NCBI GenBank assembly: GCA_949710005.1
Contig: OX453286.1
Location: forward strand, 11,430,742 to 11,494,741
DNA length: 64,000 bases
Source: Ricordea florida
Taxonomy: Eukaryota > Cnidaria > Anthozoa > Corallimorpharia > Ricordeidae
Direction of reading: 5' to 3'
Positions within the stretch are counted from its first letter, which is position 1, and the number at the start of each line of letters is the position of its first letter. A program made the position numbers and the translations under genes. The notes below the pieces were generated by a model, which was not told the DNA's origin, searched no databases, and was given only the letters and a program-made list of their open reading frames with translations. Positions 21,721 to 33,407 of this stretch are shown here, one piece after another.

Positions 21721-22002
21721 TTGTTCCTTGGTTTTGTAAGCACACAGATCAAACTTCTCAGATAGGACTTGTATTTAAAATAAAAGATTGCCTATTGTCC
21801 ATTGTCTCTTAAAAGCAATGCTTGTATAGTTGTGAATTTCACACATTTAAAACAACAAGTGACAATTTTAAAAGCCTTTCTTTTCTATTATTTCTAGTTA
21901 CTTGGGGGTAATATGGTACTTGCTAGGAGTGTGCATCATGTAGCTTGACTATATGTCCATTTAATTTGAGATCTCTTACTTACTCTGATCATGCCATTTT
22001 AT

Positions 22003-23470
22003 AATGTCCGAAACCAAGTCTCTGAAACAGAAAATCACAACTACATCTCCAAGTCAAAAATACAAAGCTATCCAAGACACTGAGAAGGGACTGTCAAAAA
22101 GGATGTAGCTGAAAAGTATGGGGTTCTGTTTAGCATGTTGTCCATGTGGCTACAAAATAAAGACAATATTTCTGCCACTTATGAGAAGGGAAAAACTCCA
22201 AAGACACTAACTTGAGGAAAGCAGGTTCCGAAACAACAAGGCAATACTCACATGGTTTGTGCATGCCAGAGAACAAAGTATCCCCATAAGTGATTAAAGA
22301 AAAGGCTAAAGGTTTAGTGAATGAGCTGCAGATTGAAGATTTGAAAGTCTCAAATGGGTGGCTTTAATGCAACATTTAAAACTGTTGCGGGTGAAGGAGT
22401 CATACACACATGAAATGACAACAAATCTCAACAATCCTCTTAAGCTATAAACTTGAGGACACTTACAATGCTGATTAATTTTGGTTGCTTTATCAAGCAC
22501 TGCTGAACAAAACTTTACACCTGAAGTCCAAAAGATGTGTGGGTGGCAGGCACAGCAAAATCAGTTTGACTGGAATGGCTGCTTTAAATGCAGTGGACGA
22601 AAAGCTGCCCATATTTGTAATCAGTAAATCCGCTTGTCCACGTTGTTTCAATGACGAAAAAAACATCCCATGCCAATAACAGGCGCAGAAGTAAAGTTGG
22701 ATGGACAGCAATTTATTTGAGGAGGGTGAAAAAACGTGCCGCAAAGTTTTCAAGAGAAGGGAGGAAAGTTGACCTCACTGTTAACAATTGCCCAGCCCAC
22801 CCACACATTGAAGGGCTTCAATCTATCAACACTGCCTAATACTGTGTCTAAGACCCAGCCCATGAATCAAGGGGTAATCACGTCACTAAAAGCCCACTAC
22901 ACAGCCCTGAAAGTCCAACAGTATATCCGTGCTGCAGAGAGCAACAAGCCAACACCAAACATTAGTATCTTGGCAGCTAGGAAAATTCTCTCAACCACCT
23001 GAAATAAAGTGTCTGAAACAATCATAAAGAAATGTTTCAGACGTGCGGTTATTTCACAACAGTCGCAGGAATCCCCTGTAAATGACAGTAACGACCTATT
23101 CCGAGATCTGGATTAAGAGCTTAAAGCCCTTAGACAGGGAGCCCCAGATGTCATCTCTCCCAAGGTCAGTGTAGGAGCCACTTTCAACTCTGAGGGGTTG
23201 TCAGACCAAGACATTTTCGCAGAATTTCGTTCTTTGGGGGATGGCAGCACAGAAGATGATGATGACTTGACAATCTAAGAACCACCCATGGCCAAAAGAC
23301 CTTCCAAACATGAAGTGTCAGGGGTAATTGATGTGCTTGAAACAAAGCTTGTTTTTAAACAATCAGTTTGTTGACTTTTAGTCTGGCATTGAGAAGCTGT
23401 GCAACATCATTAAAAGAAACAGAATAGCTGCTGAACTCCAGGGACTTATGATGAACTACAGTTTTTCAAA
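22003..23470 (+). pseudogene. Tigger/pogo-type transposase, heavily decayed
   Basis: The N-terminal helix-turn-helix can be followed through frame changes: QKYKAIQDTEKGLSK, VAEKYGV and WLQNKDNI, then a second HTH segment with IKEKAKG, NELQIEDLKVSNGWL. The DDE region reads LLNKTLHLKSKRCVGGRHSK, GMAALNAVDEKLPIFVI, REGRKVDLTVNNCPAHPHIE, TVSKTQPMNQGVI and SLKAHYTALKVQQYIRA, followed by an acidic tail LGDGSTEDDDDLTI. The second catalytic block is normally DNCPAH and reads NNCPAH here (Asp to Asn). The first Asp lies in YNAD, followed at once by a stop. Many stops; dead. Confidence 0.85.
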
Positions 23471-24340
23471 TCAATCAGGAATAGATTTTTCAACAAATGT
23501 TAAATTGAGATTTGGCGCTAAACATTCTGAAGAGCGGCTACTTTATATTTTATGCTTTTGTGTTGTTTTGTTGTTTTCATGTTTTTACATTGCTAGAAAT
23601 CTTACAATAATACAGTATAAGCATAAAACCTCTTTAATCAAGTCTTTCTGGTCTTTTTTCTAACCCCTACAACTCGAAACCCCAATAACTTGAAGTTATT
23701 TCAATTTCTCCTTGCAATTCAAGTTACCGGGATTCATATTTTTTTTTATTCAGATAATTATTCTATCATCTCAGCAGAGTTTGTAAGTTGTTGTTTGCCA
23801 AACACCTTTGGTTACCATTTCCTCCCTTTATGCCCTCATAGTGACAAATGGCACTGTAATGCCTTTCCATATTTGGACTTTTAAGCATCGCTTTGAGGCT
23901 CTTTTGTTTGAACCAATAGGAAAGGGTTTATGGCTAAAAGTATGTTAAACATGTCATAGGTTTTGTCTGTGTATCTTATTGAAAAATGTCATGGCTTCTA
24001 GAGGTGAAAGCGAGAGTGAGGGTGAATTGTTTTGGGGTTATACTGAAGATTGTTTAGCTGTTGCTGCTTTAACTCTTTCCTGCCAAGAAGCCAATACATT
24101 CAATGTGGATTTCAATTTGCTAATGAAATCAGGTTGGTATGCCATGACTAAGGAAACCTGTGAGTAGAAACCTTACAGATGTATGGTGACATGTTTTCAT
24201 TTATTCAAAAGCAAAAGAAGTGATTTTTCAAGGCTTTTAAAGTATATTCCTGTGGATTTATTGCACGGAGTTCAAAGTACCATTAAAAGTGATTTAAAAA
24301 TGACAGTCTGTTGTTCAAATGGCGAGCTATCTGGGCAATT
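23471..24340. other. No confirmed gene
   Basis: Includes an acidic ORF at 23979-24167 that could be the N-terminus of the following piggyBac gene, but the link is not demonstrated. The rest is AT-rich. Confidence 0.4.
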
Positions 24341-25560
24341 TTCAATCTAAAATGACAGTGATTTTGGCAATTTTAGTGACTCTGATTCAGATAAAGAACA
24401 AGCCATCGATAACAACATTTATGGCTATCCAAATGACGTTGCCTGTATTCTTAAGTGTCCTATAAAACACCTCAGGCAGAATAGAGTTAAGACACCAAAG
24501 ACAGACGAAAATGAGGACACAAACTAGACTTTGAGGAAGATGAAAAACCATGGACTCAAGATGAAGATCCTGTAAATGTTGCTCCATTTTCTGCATATGC
24601 TGGCCCAACTTCTTGTGTTATTGAAGATGGAATAGCTATTAATTTCCTATATTTGATGTTCCAAGAAGAATAGATTGAACATGCAGTAACTGAACCAAAT
24701 CGCTGTGCACGTGAAGACATCACTACAAAGCTGGATCCAGAGTGGCAGGAAACAAGTCTTCAAGAAGTGAAATTATACCTTTTGCTTCATGTTCTCTTTG
24801 GAGTGAAGCAATTGCCTCCAACCAAATTATATTGGAGCAAACATTCACTTACTGGAATTCCTGCTGTACAAAAGATCATTTCAAGAAACCGCTTTGAAAA
24901 GTTATCAAAATTTTTTCATGTAAATGACAATGCAAATCAACTTCCCACTGGAAAATCCTTTATATAATAAGCTTTTCAAAATGCAGCCAATTCTTAATTG
25001 TATTGTTCGATCTTGTCAAAGTGAATTACAGTCTGATAGAGAGAGCCCTCTATCGATGAAGTGATAGTCAAATACATAGGACCACTAGGCTTGAAGCAAT
25101 ATATGCCTGTGAAGCCAATAATGCGTGGTATTAAAGTGAGGGAATGCGCTGAATTGTTGAGTGGCTATGTTAATGATTTTCAAGTTTACACCGCAAAGCT
25201 ACAAGATGGCATTGCTGACAAACTGGGGTTATAAAGTTGCCAACGATTTAACTCAAATTTACGGGCAAAAATCACCATGTCTTTCATAATATTTTTTTTT
25301 ACAAGTGCTACACTTGCAAAAGATCTACTAAAGGACAATTTCAATTTTACACTGGACACATGGCAGAAGACAAAGGAATGTGAAGTTCATGCTTCTTGAT
25401 AACAAAATAGACTTGTTTGATGTGCAGTAATTACTGTTGAGGTGCCCAGTTATTGAAAATGAAGAGGACACTCCTGGATGGAAAGAGGGAAAATCTGTGG
25501 CATATTGCAAGTCGTACTTCAGTGAAATGATGAAAAGAAGGTAGTCAAGTGAAGGCAAAG
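24340..25560 (+). pseudogene. Second piggyBac transposase, decayed
   Basis: After an acidic N-terminus (SDFGNFSDSDSDKEQ) and many frame changes, the family blocks are FGVKQLP.T..YWS, GIPAVQKIISRNRFEKLSKF, FHVNDNANQLP, then YMPVKPIMRGIKV, LSGYVNDFQVYT, LGYKVANDL and a block normally HHVYFDNFFTSVTLAKDLL. The Asp of this last block is replaced by His (VFHN) and a run of nine T residues breaks the frame. The D-E block around 25055 is also altered (IDEVIVKYIG). It is more decayed than, and clearly distinct from, the copy at 0.5 kb. Confidence 0.8.
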
Positions 25561-25736
25561 ATGACGCAGATAGTAAAGAAGGTAGTTGACAGTACATTGC
25601 ATCATTACCTTGCATCTTCTGCCGTTAGAAATCATATGTTGAATAAAACATAGAGAGTTTTCGTTGACTTCCGCAACCACTATATTGGATAACAAGGTGT
25701 CCAAGAGGAGATTGGGAATTATGATAGCGAACAGAG

Positions 25737-25767
25737 TTAACCCTTTCACTCCCAAGAGTGACTTTAC

Positions 25768-25800
<33 letters not shown>

Positions 25801-25838
25801 GTCGTCAAATGGAGACCCCTTGGGAGTGAAAGGGTTAA
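25737..25838. mobile_element. piggyBac-type MITE, tandem copy 1
   Basis: TTAA, then CCCTTTCACTCCCAAG, and at the far side CTTGGGAGTGAAAGGG followed by TTAA. TTAA flanks and C-rich ends are the piggyBac signature. 102 bp including flanks; no coding capacity. Confidence 0.85.
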
Positions 25839-25850
25839 AAACTATCTCCC

Positions 25851-25881
25851 TTAACCCTTTCACTCCCAAGAGTGACTTTAC

Positions 25882-25922
<41 letters not shown>

Positions 25923-25952
25923 ATGGAGACCCCTTGGGAGTGAAAGGGTTAA
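25851..25952. mobile_element. piggyBac-type MITE, tandem copy 2
   Basis: Same length and sequence as the copy 12 bp upstream, differing at one position (TTTTACTCGTC instead of TTTTAGTCGTC). Also flanked by TTAA on both sides. Confidence 0.85.
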
Positions 25953-26396
25953 TTGCACCACTATCAAATTTGACATCTCAGTCAAACGCTGTGGCATTTG
26001 TTACTTTAGTCAACCAAACTGGGAATTAAATTCAGCACATGCCAAATGCAGCATTTAAACTAGGCCTAAGTTTGCGGTAACACTATTTAGTCAACACTTT
26101 TGTAAAAGATATCTTTTATGCTGTGAGAGCTAAATGAATAACAGAGTCCAGTCTAAATTATTGGCACAAACTAAACCAAAGAAATAATTTCTACATCTAA
26201 GTTATAGAGATATGTTAAAACAGCCCTTATACATTGTTATCAACAGTCTTCAGGTCACCTGATGTCCCAAATACTTGTGTTTTGCAATAAAGACACAGTT
26301 TTAAGGCTAGATTTCAACATCACTTTAAACTTCATTAGGCATGTACTAGCTGAAAAAGAAAAGCATATTTGCACGTGCATTAATAACAGGGTTTGA
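25953..26396. other. No recognisable gene
   Basis: AT-rich sequence between the twin MITEs and the hAT-like element. Confidence 0.45.
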
Positions 26397-27639
26397 AATT
26401 AACAGGCGTCCAGTCGTCAGAGACGACCAAAATTTGACCCTGACAACCAAATCTCTGAACATGGTTGCCCCTTGGAAGACTAGAACAGAAACTGTCCAAT
26501 AACTTAAGATATGAACAATTATCATTATAATGGAAATTATAATCCTAAGTCAGTATTTCTGCTTGATAAATGGTAAACTAAGTCTTTAAAAATTATCACT
26601 TCTTTTCCTTTTCTTTACAATTCATACGTACATAATGTACGTGTACGGAGTAATTGTCCGCCATCTTCTTTTGCGTTTACCGCTGCGCAGTGGGACTAAC
26701 ACCCAAGCTCCAATTAAAATCCCGGATGTACATGACATGTGCTTCTTTTAAAATCATGAAGGACTCACTAAAGTAGAACAGTTTGTTGCGGTATTTACGC
26801 ACATCAGACAACAAGAAAGAAGTTCAAAGGAAATGAAAGGAACTATCTAACGCATTTTCTGGAAGAGAGACTGAAGAACTTTCAGCAAGCAAGAAAACTC
26901 GAGCAGAGGCAGAATTGTTTAAACCTAAACAAAACACCTGGTCAATGCAAACATTTCAAACGCAATGGAAAAAAAGTTCGTCAATGGCTTAACTTTTCCG
27001 TAGATACAAACTCTATGACATACTTATATTGCTTAGATTACAATACTGGAGGAGGGCGAGGAGAGCGCAGTGCATTTGCTACAAAGGAAGGTTGTACAAC
27101 ATTTCGACTTGAAACACTCAAGAAGCATGAAGAAAGTGCAGCGCACAAGTTAACTGCAAAAGAAAATCTTGTGTGGAATCAAAGGCGAATCAAGCTTAGT
27201 GGACCTGGGGTAGAAAAGATTGCTGATTTTGACCCAATGCCAGGAGTTCTTTTGTGGTGGAATGCAGGGTCAAGGACAAGACGCCCAAGACTGCAACCTC
27301 ATGGCCCCCGTCAAAGGCAAATGAACTCCACTGTACATTTTGATGATGACGATGATGATGATAGCCAGGAGGGGTGAAAGACTTAGAGTGTAATTTGAAC
27401 CAATTGACAGCAGCTAGACCACACAACCTTATCTGTGGGAAATTGCATTTTATTTACCTCTAGAATTAAAAGGTATTAAACCATGCCATGTATTAGTCAC
27501 TGGCAGGCTTTTTGTAATGTATATTACAAGTTTTTAGTCCCTTAGTTTATGTGACGCCTATATTTCACCTTGGATGCCTAGAAGTGAAAAAATGGTTGCC
27601 CCATGGGCAACCTAGCTCAAAAGTTAATTTTGAACCCTG
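26397..27639. mobile_element. hAT-like element with CAGGG terminal inverted repeats
   Basis: The left end CAGGGTTTGAAATTAAC mirrors the right end GTTAATTTTGAACCCTG with 15 of 17 matches. Inner blocks (GGTTGCCCC) also occur near both ends. An 8-bp duplication is not clean: AATAA-like sequence flanks both sides. A zinc-finger ORF lies inside; no transposase catalytic region was found. Confidence 0.65.
26964..27377 (+). CDS. TTF/BED-like zinc-finger protein carried by hAT-like element
   Basis: The frame (ATG at 27015, open from at least 26964) reads KKVRQWLNFSVDTNSM, then LYCLDYN, RGERSAFATKEGCTTF, LETLKKHEESAAHKLT, WWNAGSRTRRPR and an acidic tail of eight Asp, ending at a stop at 27375. The C-x-x (YCLDY) and H-x5-H pair with preceding Trp fit a TTF/BED-like finger as found at the N-terminus of hAT transposases and related host zinc-finger proteins. 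It lacks any transposase core, so it is probably a 5' fragment. One Cys of the expected CxxC pair is missing (LYCLDY). Confidence 0.55.
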   Translation, partial: NGKKVRQWLNFSVDTNSMTYLYCLDYNTGGGRGERSAFATKEGCTTFRLETLKKHEESAAHKLTAKENLVWNQRRIKLSGPGVEKIADFDPMPGVLLWWNAGSRTRRPRLQPHGPRQRQMNSTVHFDDDDDDDSQEG

Positions 27640-30009
27640 AATAATGCAGCATTATCCCAAAAACATGTACAGCGTGCAACATAAGGTATGGGGTTATATG
27701 GAAACCTATCCATATATGGTATTCTGTAAAAACGGTAAAAAGAGCTCGCAAAAATCACTTACTGTGAATTCCAATGTCTATCCTAATAGTGTTGTGTTAT
27801 TCCTTGCGAAGCGAGGTTACTAATCGAGTTGCTTTTGGTCAGACCACCTGGCTTGCAAACCCAATTTCATTTTGTATTTTAAAGGTGTCCTTTCACAGGC
27901 CTGGTTACCTGGCAACAATACTGCAGGTGAATTTCTGCTATTACGAATTCCTTGAATGATGTTTTGAAAATAATGTGAATTTTGTGGAAACCAATTTCAC
28001 TTGTCCTGGAAGTAAATCCCAGCAAAAAGATCTCCGAGATATACATGAAAGAGCGGCGAGAAATTGTCGTAGAGTAAGTTGGAATGCCACAAAAATCAGC
28101 ACACGGGAAGCAGCGACTCAAAGCAGAGATTGAGAAATGGCAGTAGGCTCAATAACAAGAGACATCACAGCAAAGACAACAACTGCTCGCACAAAAAAAT
28201 ACAACGGAAACAGCAAAAAAAAGGACCAGGAATTCAAACAATCAAGTTAGATTGGAAATTGAATTTGTTATCAACAGAAACGAAGACTCCTTTTTGGTAT
28301 ACAGGACATGAGCAAGCGATTATGTAACAAAATTGGCGAACAAAATTAAGCAAAATGACTTAGAACGGAAACCAAGTAGATTGAGAGTTCTTCGGAAAAA
28401 TTATCCCAACAGTATACATTGTGAAATATAATAATCACAAGGCAAACAACAATGAACAGATTCAGAATTTATGGAAAATTATGGCAACAGCATAAGGACA
28501 GAATCAGAAGACGAACAACAACAAAGACTACCATATCATCACAAAAAAAGTGCCAGAAAAGGGGAAACAGAAACCAACCGCAAAGAAATGAAAGGTTACA
28601 GTCACATAGCATTAATACTGCAGTAAGAATGCAAGTAGGTATTTTTCATAGTAAAACAATAGCCTTCCATTTTAAAGAAATTCCCAATACAGAGGTTGCA
28701 GTTGTGATAGCAATTATATATAATTGTGTGATCTGATATCATTGCAACAGTGAAAAAAAAAACTTTAAATTTGTCTGATGTAGCAGTTATGTTCAGTATT
28801 TTTAACAGAAAAGATACCAAACACTAAGTGTTCTGTAATATCAGTCACCAATGCAATTATTTGAAAATAAAGCAGATGTTATTACCGACTTCTGAGTAGG
28901 ACTTCTCTTTGCTATATATCCTTGCTACATATATGTGTTGAGTAATTAAAAGGTTTCATTGGAACAGAAAAGTTTCATAGCCTTTTCAAAATGGCTTTTT
29001 TACCTTTCAGTTTCATGTATCCCTGGGAATTACTCTCCAACCCCCCACCCTTTTCCCACAAATGAAAAGTTAATTTAAGCCTACTTTGCAAAATTAGGCA
29101 TAACATCTTAACCTTTTTCCTTAATGTTTAATTCATTTTTTATGTCAAATACAGATATTAAAAAACAATCACAATATACAGTTGACCTTTTACAATGGAA
29201 AAACTCTATAAAGGAGAAACTAAAGTTTGTAATGCCAAAATTTTTATGATCTTTCTCATATATTCATTGCAAAGGTGCTGTATGTAATAACAAGTCTTTA
29301 AAGTTTCCTTGATGCCCTATGCTTTCAATCACGATTTTCCACACTAACTGTATGGACAAATGACTGCACTAGCATGAGTGCTACAGGTAAGGAAATGGTA
29401 AGGTGAAAAAAATTCTTCAAGGTCAGGGGAAAGTCAGGGAAATTCATTTTGAGTCAGGGAAAGTTTAAGTCTTTGAGAGAAGTCAGGTGAAAGTGAAATG
29501 TAGGAGTACTAATTTATTTCTTGCCAATTCAGCAATGGTTTGGTGTAATCAAGAATGTGACATGAAATGTGTTGGATTGGTAGAATTAAATGACAAGCTG
29601 ATTTTGGGGTACAATAAAATCAATCCTTTTTCCATGAATTTATCTTAAGAAACTATCAATCCATGTACACTGTATATGACTTTCTGAAGGCATATTAAAT
29701 AAATGGGTGGAGATGTTGGCTGTAAGGGGAGGTTGGAGGCCATTACCAGAACTAATTTGTGACCTTTCTAATTTAGTTGGTAAGGGTAATTTTACATTTG
29801 TCAGGGAATAGTCAGGGAATTTAAAGATCCTGTGGCTGTGGCAACCATGACTAGATTCTAAGCCTAAAAGCAGAAATGGTATTGTTCAGAGTTGAGTAAT
29901 AAAATTTTAACACCTCTGATACAAACCCTATTCAGAAGAAAACTGTATTGCTTGTAATAGTAGAGGAACAATACCTTTTCCCAGATTAGGACATACACCC
30001 CCACCCCAT
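27640..30009. other. No confirmed gene; repeated GTCAGGGAA motifs
   Basis: AT-rich. A cluster of GTCAGGGAA(A) motifs occurs at 29424-29480 and again at 29801-29822 in the same orientation. A-rich plus-strand ORFs at 28079-28736 look like low-complexity translation. No family recognised. Confidence 0.4.
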
Positions 30010-30165
30010 AACAGTATATTGTGTTAAACATTAAAAGAAAATAACAATAATAACAATATCAATGACAGTAAAATAACAATAATATCATCAATAAGAATAA
30101 AACAACAATAATACTAATAATAATACAATAATAAGAATTACAATAATAATTACAAGAAATGAGAA
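30010..30165. repeat. AAT/AAC-rich microsatellite
   Basis: Irregular tandem AATAACAATAAT-type repeats. The minus strand reads as a hydrophobic ORF only because of this. Confidence 0.8.
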
Positions 30166-30187
30166 AGTGCAAAAAGTGATAACGATA

Positions 30188-30291
30188 TAGTAAGTAAATA
30201 CATAAATAGGGGCTTTATCCCTCATAGGAAAAACTATTACGAGTTCTTTAAAAACTAGCCTCGCGAGGTTTCGCGGGAGTCGTATTTCCAG
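30188..30291 (+). repeat. Direct repeat copy 1 flanking the protease/RPA region
   Basis: About 104 bp (TAGTAAGTAAATACATAAAT ... TTATCCCTCA ... ATTACGAGTTCTTTAAAAAC ... GCGGGAGTCGTA) that recurs at 33305-33407 in the same orientation with modest divergence. Confidence 0.8.
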
Positions 30292-30607
30292 TAATTGCTG
30301 CGAAGCTAAGGCAAGCAGCAACACTAATCATGACACAACAGTCACTACACGTGGGGTCCCTGTGCATTGTATGGGGAAACAAATCTCGAATTTGAGCACC
30401 ACGCCGTCTGTCGTGCCGGATTTTTCGGAGGATAGTCAGAACGTGGTCGGACAAAGAACGATCTCGATTGACGTGTCTTCCGTCTGCGCTCAGAAAATGA
30501 TCAACTGCAGTTTATATGGATTGCGGAATTCACGAGAGCAAACGTTTTGAGACGTCAAAGGCACGTTTTCGATTGCGGAATTCAGTGAACGAGGTAAGTC
30601 TTTATAT

Positions 30608-31078
30608 ATATGCAGTAAAATTATGTCAGATTCCATGTTATGCATTGCTGGAAGCATTCATCAAGGCCATCAAAGCTTCAGTCACATTTCACGGGGAAGG
30701 CAATGTTCTTTTATTAGTTTTTCAGCCCTGTTATTTGCTCAGAATTTAGCAATAGAACAGTGGACTGCCGCCACGGTAGATCAGATCCTCGTGGAAGGAG
30801 ATCGACTCTATCTGAATGCTCTACGAAGCAGGTCCGTCCCTGACGCAGAGATGTTATCACTCAACTATCTGCCTAATGTGGCATGTTGGTCTCTGGAGAC
30901 GAGCAGTAATTATTTGCCTTCAACGGCAAATCAAGACGGTTCGCTTATTTGTATGGCGGAATCGCAAACTTATAATCGACATTCGCTTATTTGGGCGGAT
31001 AATACTGAATCACTTAATTGGGTGACAAGCACTGATCTAACGATGGTGGAAAAAAACACTACCAGTTTTGGTTTATAA
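30608..31078 (+). pseudogene. Cysteine-protease-like domain fragment (RGRQC motif)
   Basis: After a possible splice acceptor (TATATGCAG) the frame reads AGSIHQGHQSF, SRGRQCSFISFSALLFA, VDQILVEGDRLYLNAL and LSLNYLPN, ending at TAA at 31076. S-R-G-R-Q-C followed by a hydrophobic helix and G-D-x-L-Y is the N-terminal signature of a papain-fold/OTU- or C76-like protease domain present in multicopy element proteins of cnidarians; the Cys would be the nucleophile. The His-bearing C-terminal part is not visible. The protein-family call is from motif memory, so treat the exact peptidase class as uncertain. Confidence 0.5.
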
Positions 31079-31251
31079 AGTACAAGCAATTTTATCAAGG
31101 AAATATCATGCATGATGAGCATGACAACAGGGCTCCATATTTGAGTTTAACATGTAAATTTTAGAGCATTTTTTGTAATGCATGCACATCTGTTAGTCAA
31201 TATATCTTACCACTTAGTATCTTTATTTTTTCTGTAGACTATACGAAGAAC

Positions 31252-32577
31252 ATGGAGGAGACTAAAATTGTTACAGGTAATTTTTATTGCTTCACATTTC
31301 TCATTTAAGGGCCTGGACTTTAATCACTGATGTCACAAGGTGGACAGAAGCTTGTCCTCTGATTTCGAAATGAAGTCCTATTTGTGAACAAAGCTAAAAA
31401 TGAAATGTAAATATAGCTTCGACGTCCGTTTGTTTCAAGGGCACATAACAATAATTAGTATCAGATCAAAATATTCCCTTTGTTTTACATGTATGCAGTA
31501 TTATGGGTCTTTCGGATATGGTCTAATGTCAATATTATTTGTATTTCAGAGCCAGATCAACTACAGGGGTACACACACTCTGTATCTCCCATGAAGACTG
31601 CAAACTCTTCCAAGAAGAAGTACTTCAATTATTCGTTACAAAAGAAGGATGAGACTGCAAGGGGAGTTTGTTTCTCTCCTCAGAAGTATGCAGAGTTGAA
31701 AACTTTGGAAAAAAACCAAGAGTCCTGTGAAGTTGCAGAATTATAAAATGTCGGCTACAAATGACATTATCATTGACCAGAAGTCACATTTGTCACCTCT
31801 TGATAACATTCCATTTGCCAGGTCAGATGTTATTACTGCAAATGATGTCACCAGTATTTCAGCATTGATGAATGTCATGCCAGAACAGATCATCAGCCTT
31901 AAGGCACAAGTCACCCACATGTCACCTGTTAAAGTGATGATCACCCTTAAAATCATGGCCCACTGAGAAAACAGGAGGTAATGCTCAGAGATCCATCAGG
32001 AACAAAGAAACTTATTCTGTGGGAACAGTATATAGATCTTCTTGTTCCTAGTCAAACATACAACCTTGAAAACCTCAAGGTGAAAGTTTACAATGACCAG
32101 AGGTATCTGAATACCCCAAGGGATGAAGAGTTTAAATGCACTAAAACAGACGAATTCCAACAACCGTTGCCTGAACCTCAGCAAGTTATTGATACACCTT
32201 CTATTACTGGTACATTTAGTGGTGTCAAGGATATAACAAACATAAGAGCCTGCACATCTTGTGGCAAGAAAACTATACCCTATCAGTCTTCTGAAACCTT
32301 GGGCCAATGTCAAGGCTGCAGTCTGATACAAATCCTTACATCCTGTGATATTCGATGGTCCCTTCGTCTTCTCATCAAGACCTCTGATGGTTCAAAACGG
32401 GTCATTTCACTTTATAACCAGCAGCTTCTTCAACTCCTGAACATCCTGGTGATTGACCTTTAACTAAATTTGGTTACTGCAGAACAACTGACAGCTGCAT
32501 TATTGCAAAATAACACAAAGTTGCACATCTCTTATAATGCCAGCAACATCAAGATGTTGGACATGCAGATTGCTTAA
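31252..32577 (+). pseudogene. RPA1-like single-stranded-DNA-binding protein, decayed
   Basis: Exon 31238-31276 (ATG 31252, MEETKIVT, donor GTAATT) joins in phase to an exon at 31550 (acceptor ATTTCAG): EPDQLQGYTHSVSPMK, KKYFNYSLQKKDE. After an A-run frameshift near 31715 the frame continues MSATNDIIIDQKSHLSPLDN, ISALMNVM, and after another near 31955 MLRDPSGTKKLILWEQYID, TYNLENLKVK, YLNTPRDEEF. Then comes a zinc ribbon CTSCGKK...CQGC, DIRWSLRLLIKTSD and, past a TAA at 32461, a final TAALLQN..KLHISYNASN ending at 32577. OB-fold with internal CxxC..CxxC resembles the RPA70 C-terminal domain. Such RPA-like proteins are multicopy in cnidarians. Confidence 0.7.
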
Positions 32578-33304
32578 ACTGTGGATGTTTTTCATCCATA
32601 AATATTTTGGTTATAGTTTTGAATATAACTTACTGTATATAGCTCATTGAGAATTCTGATGACATTATCATCCACTGTCTGTTTTTTCTACTGTTGTACA
32701 GTGTATCTCGTTAAATTTCCACAAAAACTAATGTTGTTTAGACTCTGTTCAGTTAGTGGTTTTTTACATTCTTACCTATTGATGGTTCTCCAGAATCATA
32801 CAATTAATTAGTAGCATTTAGCAACAAAGTATTTTTTATGCTGTTATTTGTCCTTGGGTTTTCTGATTGAATGTTAGCATGTAAAATATACATGTTACAC
32901 ATATTGTTCAATCTTAAATCTAACATTAGAACATGCACTGACAATAACTTTTATGATTCACAATGTTATTGTTATGTTTTTTTTTCTTATATCCATATAT
33001 TTCAGTCTTAAGTAGCAAGGCACATGCAGTTGATTTCATTCCCATTCAATGAATAAAGTTTTGTTGTGTTAAATTACGTGTTATATTCTCTTTCTCTCAC
33101 GGTCAAAAGTGGCTTAGACCATGAAAATGAATTACCATCAATTACTACTATTCCGTACTGATTACTTGAGTACTACAAGGTACTATGGTGTCATGGTTTT
33201 CGCATGAAGTTTTGAGAGAAATATCTTACAGATGGCTAGTACCACACCACTTCACACCCCCACTAAAGAGGTATCGCAGCACTTCACTTGCTCTTTGCAA
33301 CAAC
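32578..33304. other. 3' flank of RPA-like gene; no further gene
   Basis: AT-rich, with AATAAAG at about 33051 that could be a polyadenylation signal. Confidence 0.4.
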
Positions 33305-33407
33305 TAGTAAGTAAATACATAAATTGGGTTTTTATCCCTCACAGGAAACACCATTACGAGTTCTTTAAAAACTAGCTACGCAAAGTTTTGCGGGAGTCGT
33401 ACTTCTA
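33305..33407 (+). repeat. Direct repeat copy 2 flanking the protease/RPA region
   Basis: Counterpart of 30188-30291, same orientation. Differences include ATTGGG for ATAGGGG and AGCTACGCAAAGTTTTGC for AGCCTCGCGAGGTTTCGC. Confidence 0.8.

Noticed and set aside
21339..21812. 157-residue plus-strand ORF
   Set aside because: Antisense to the HIRAN-like relic, which has recognisable motifs on the minus strand.
26389..27647. 8-bp target duplication for the hAT-like element
   Set aside because: Flanks (ATTAATAA and AATAATGC) share only a short AT-rich phrase, so it cannot be claimed.
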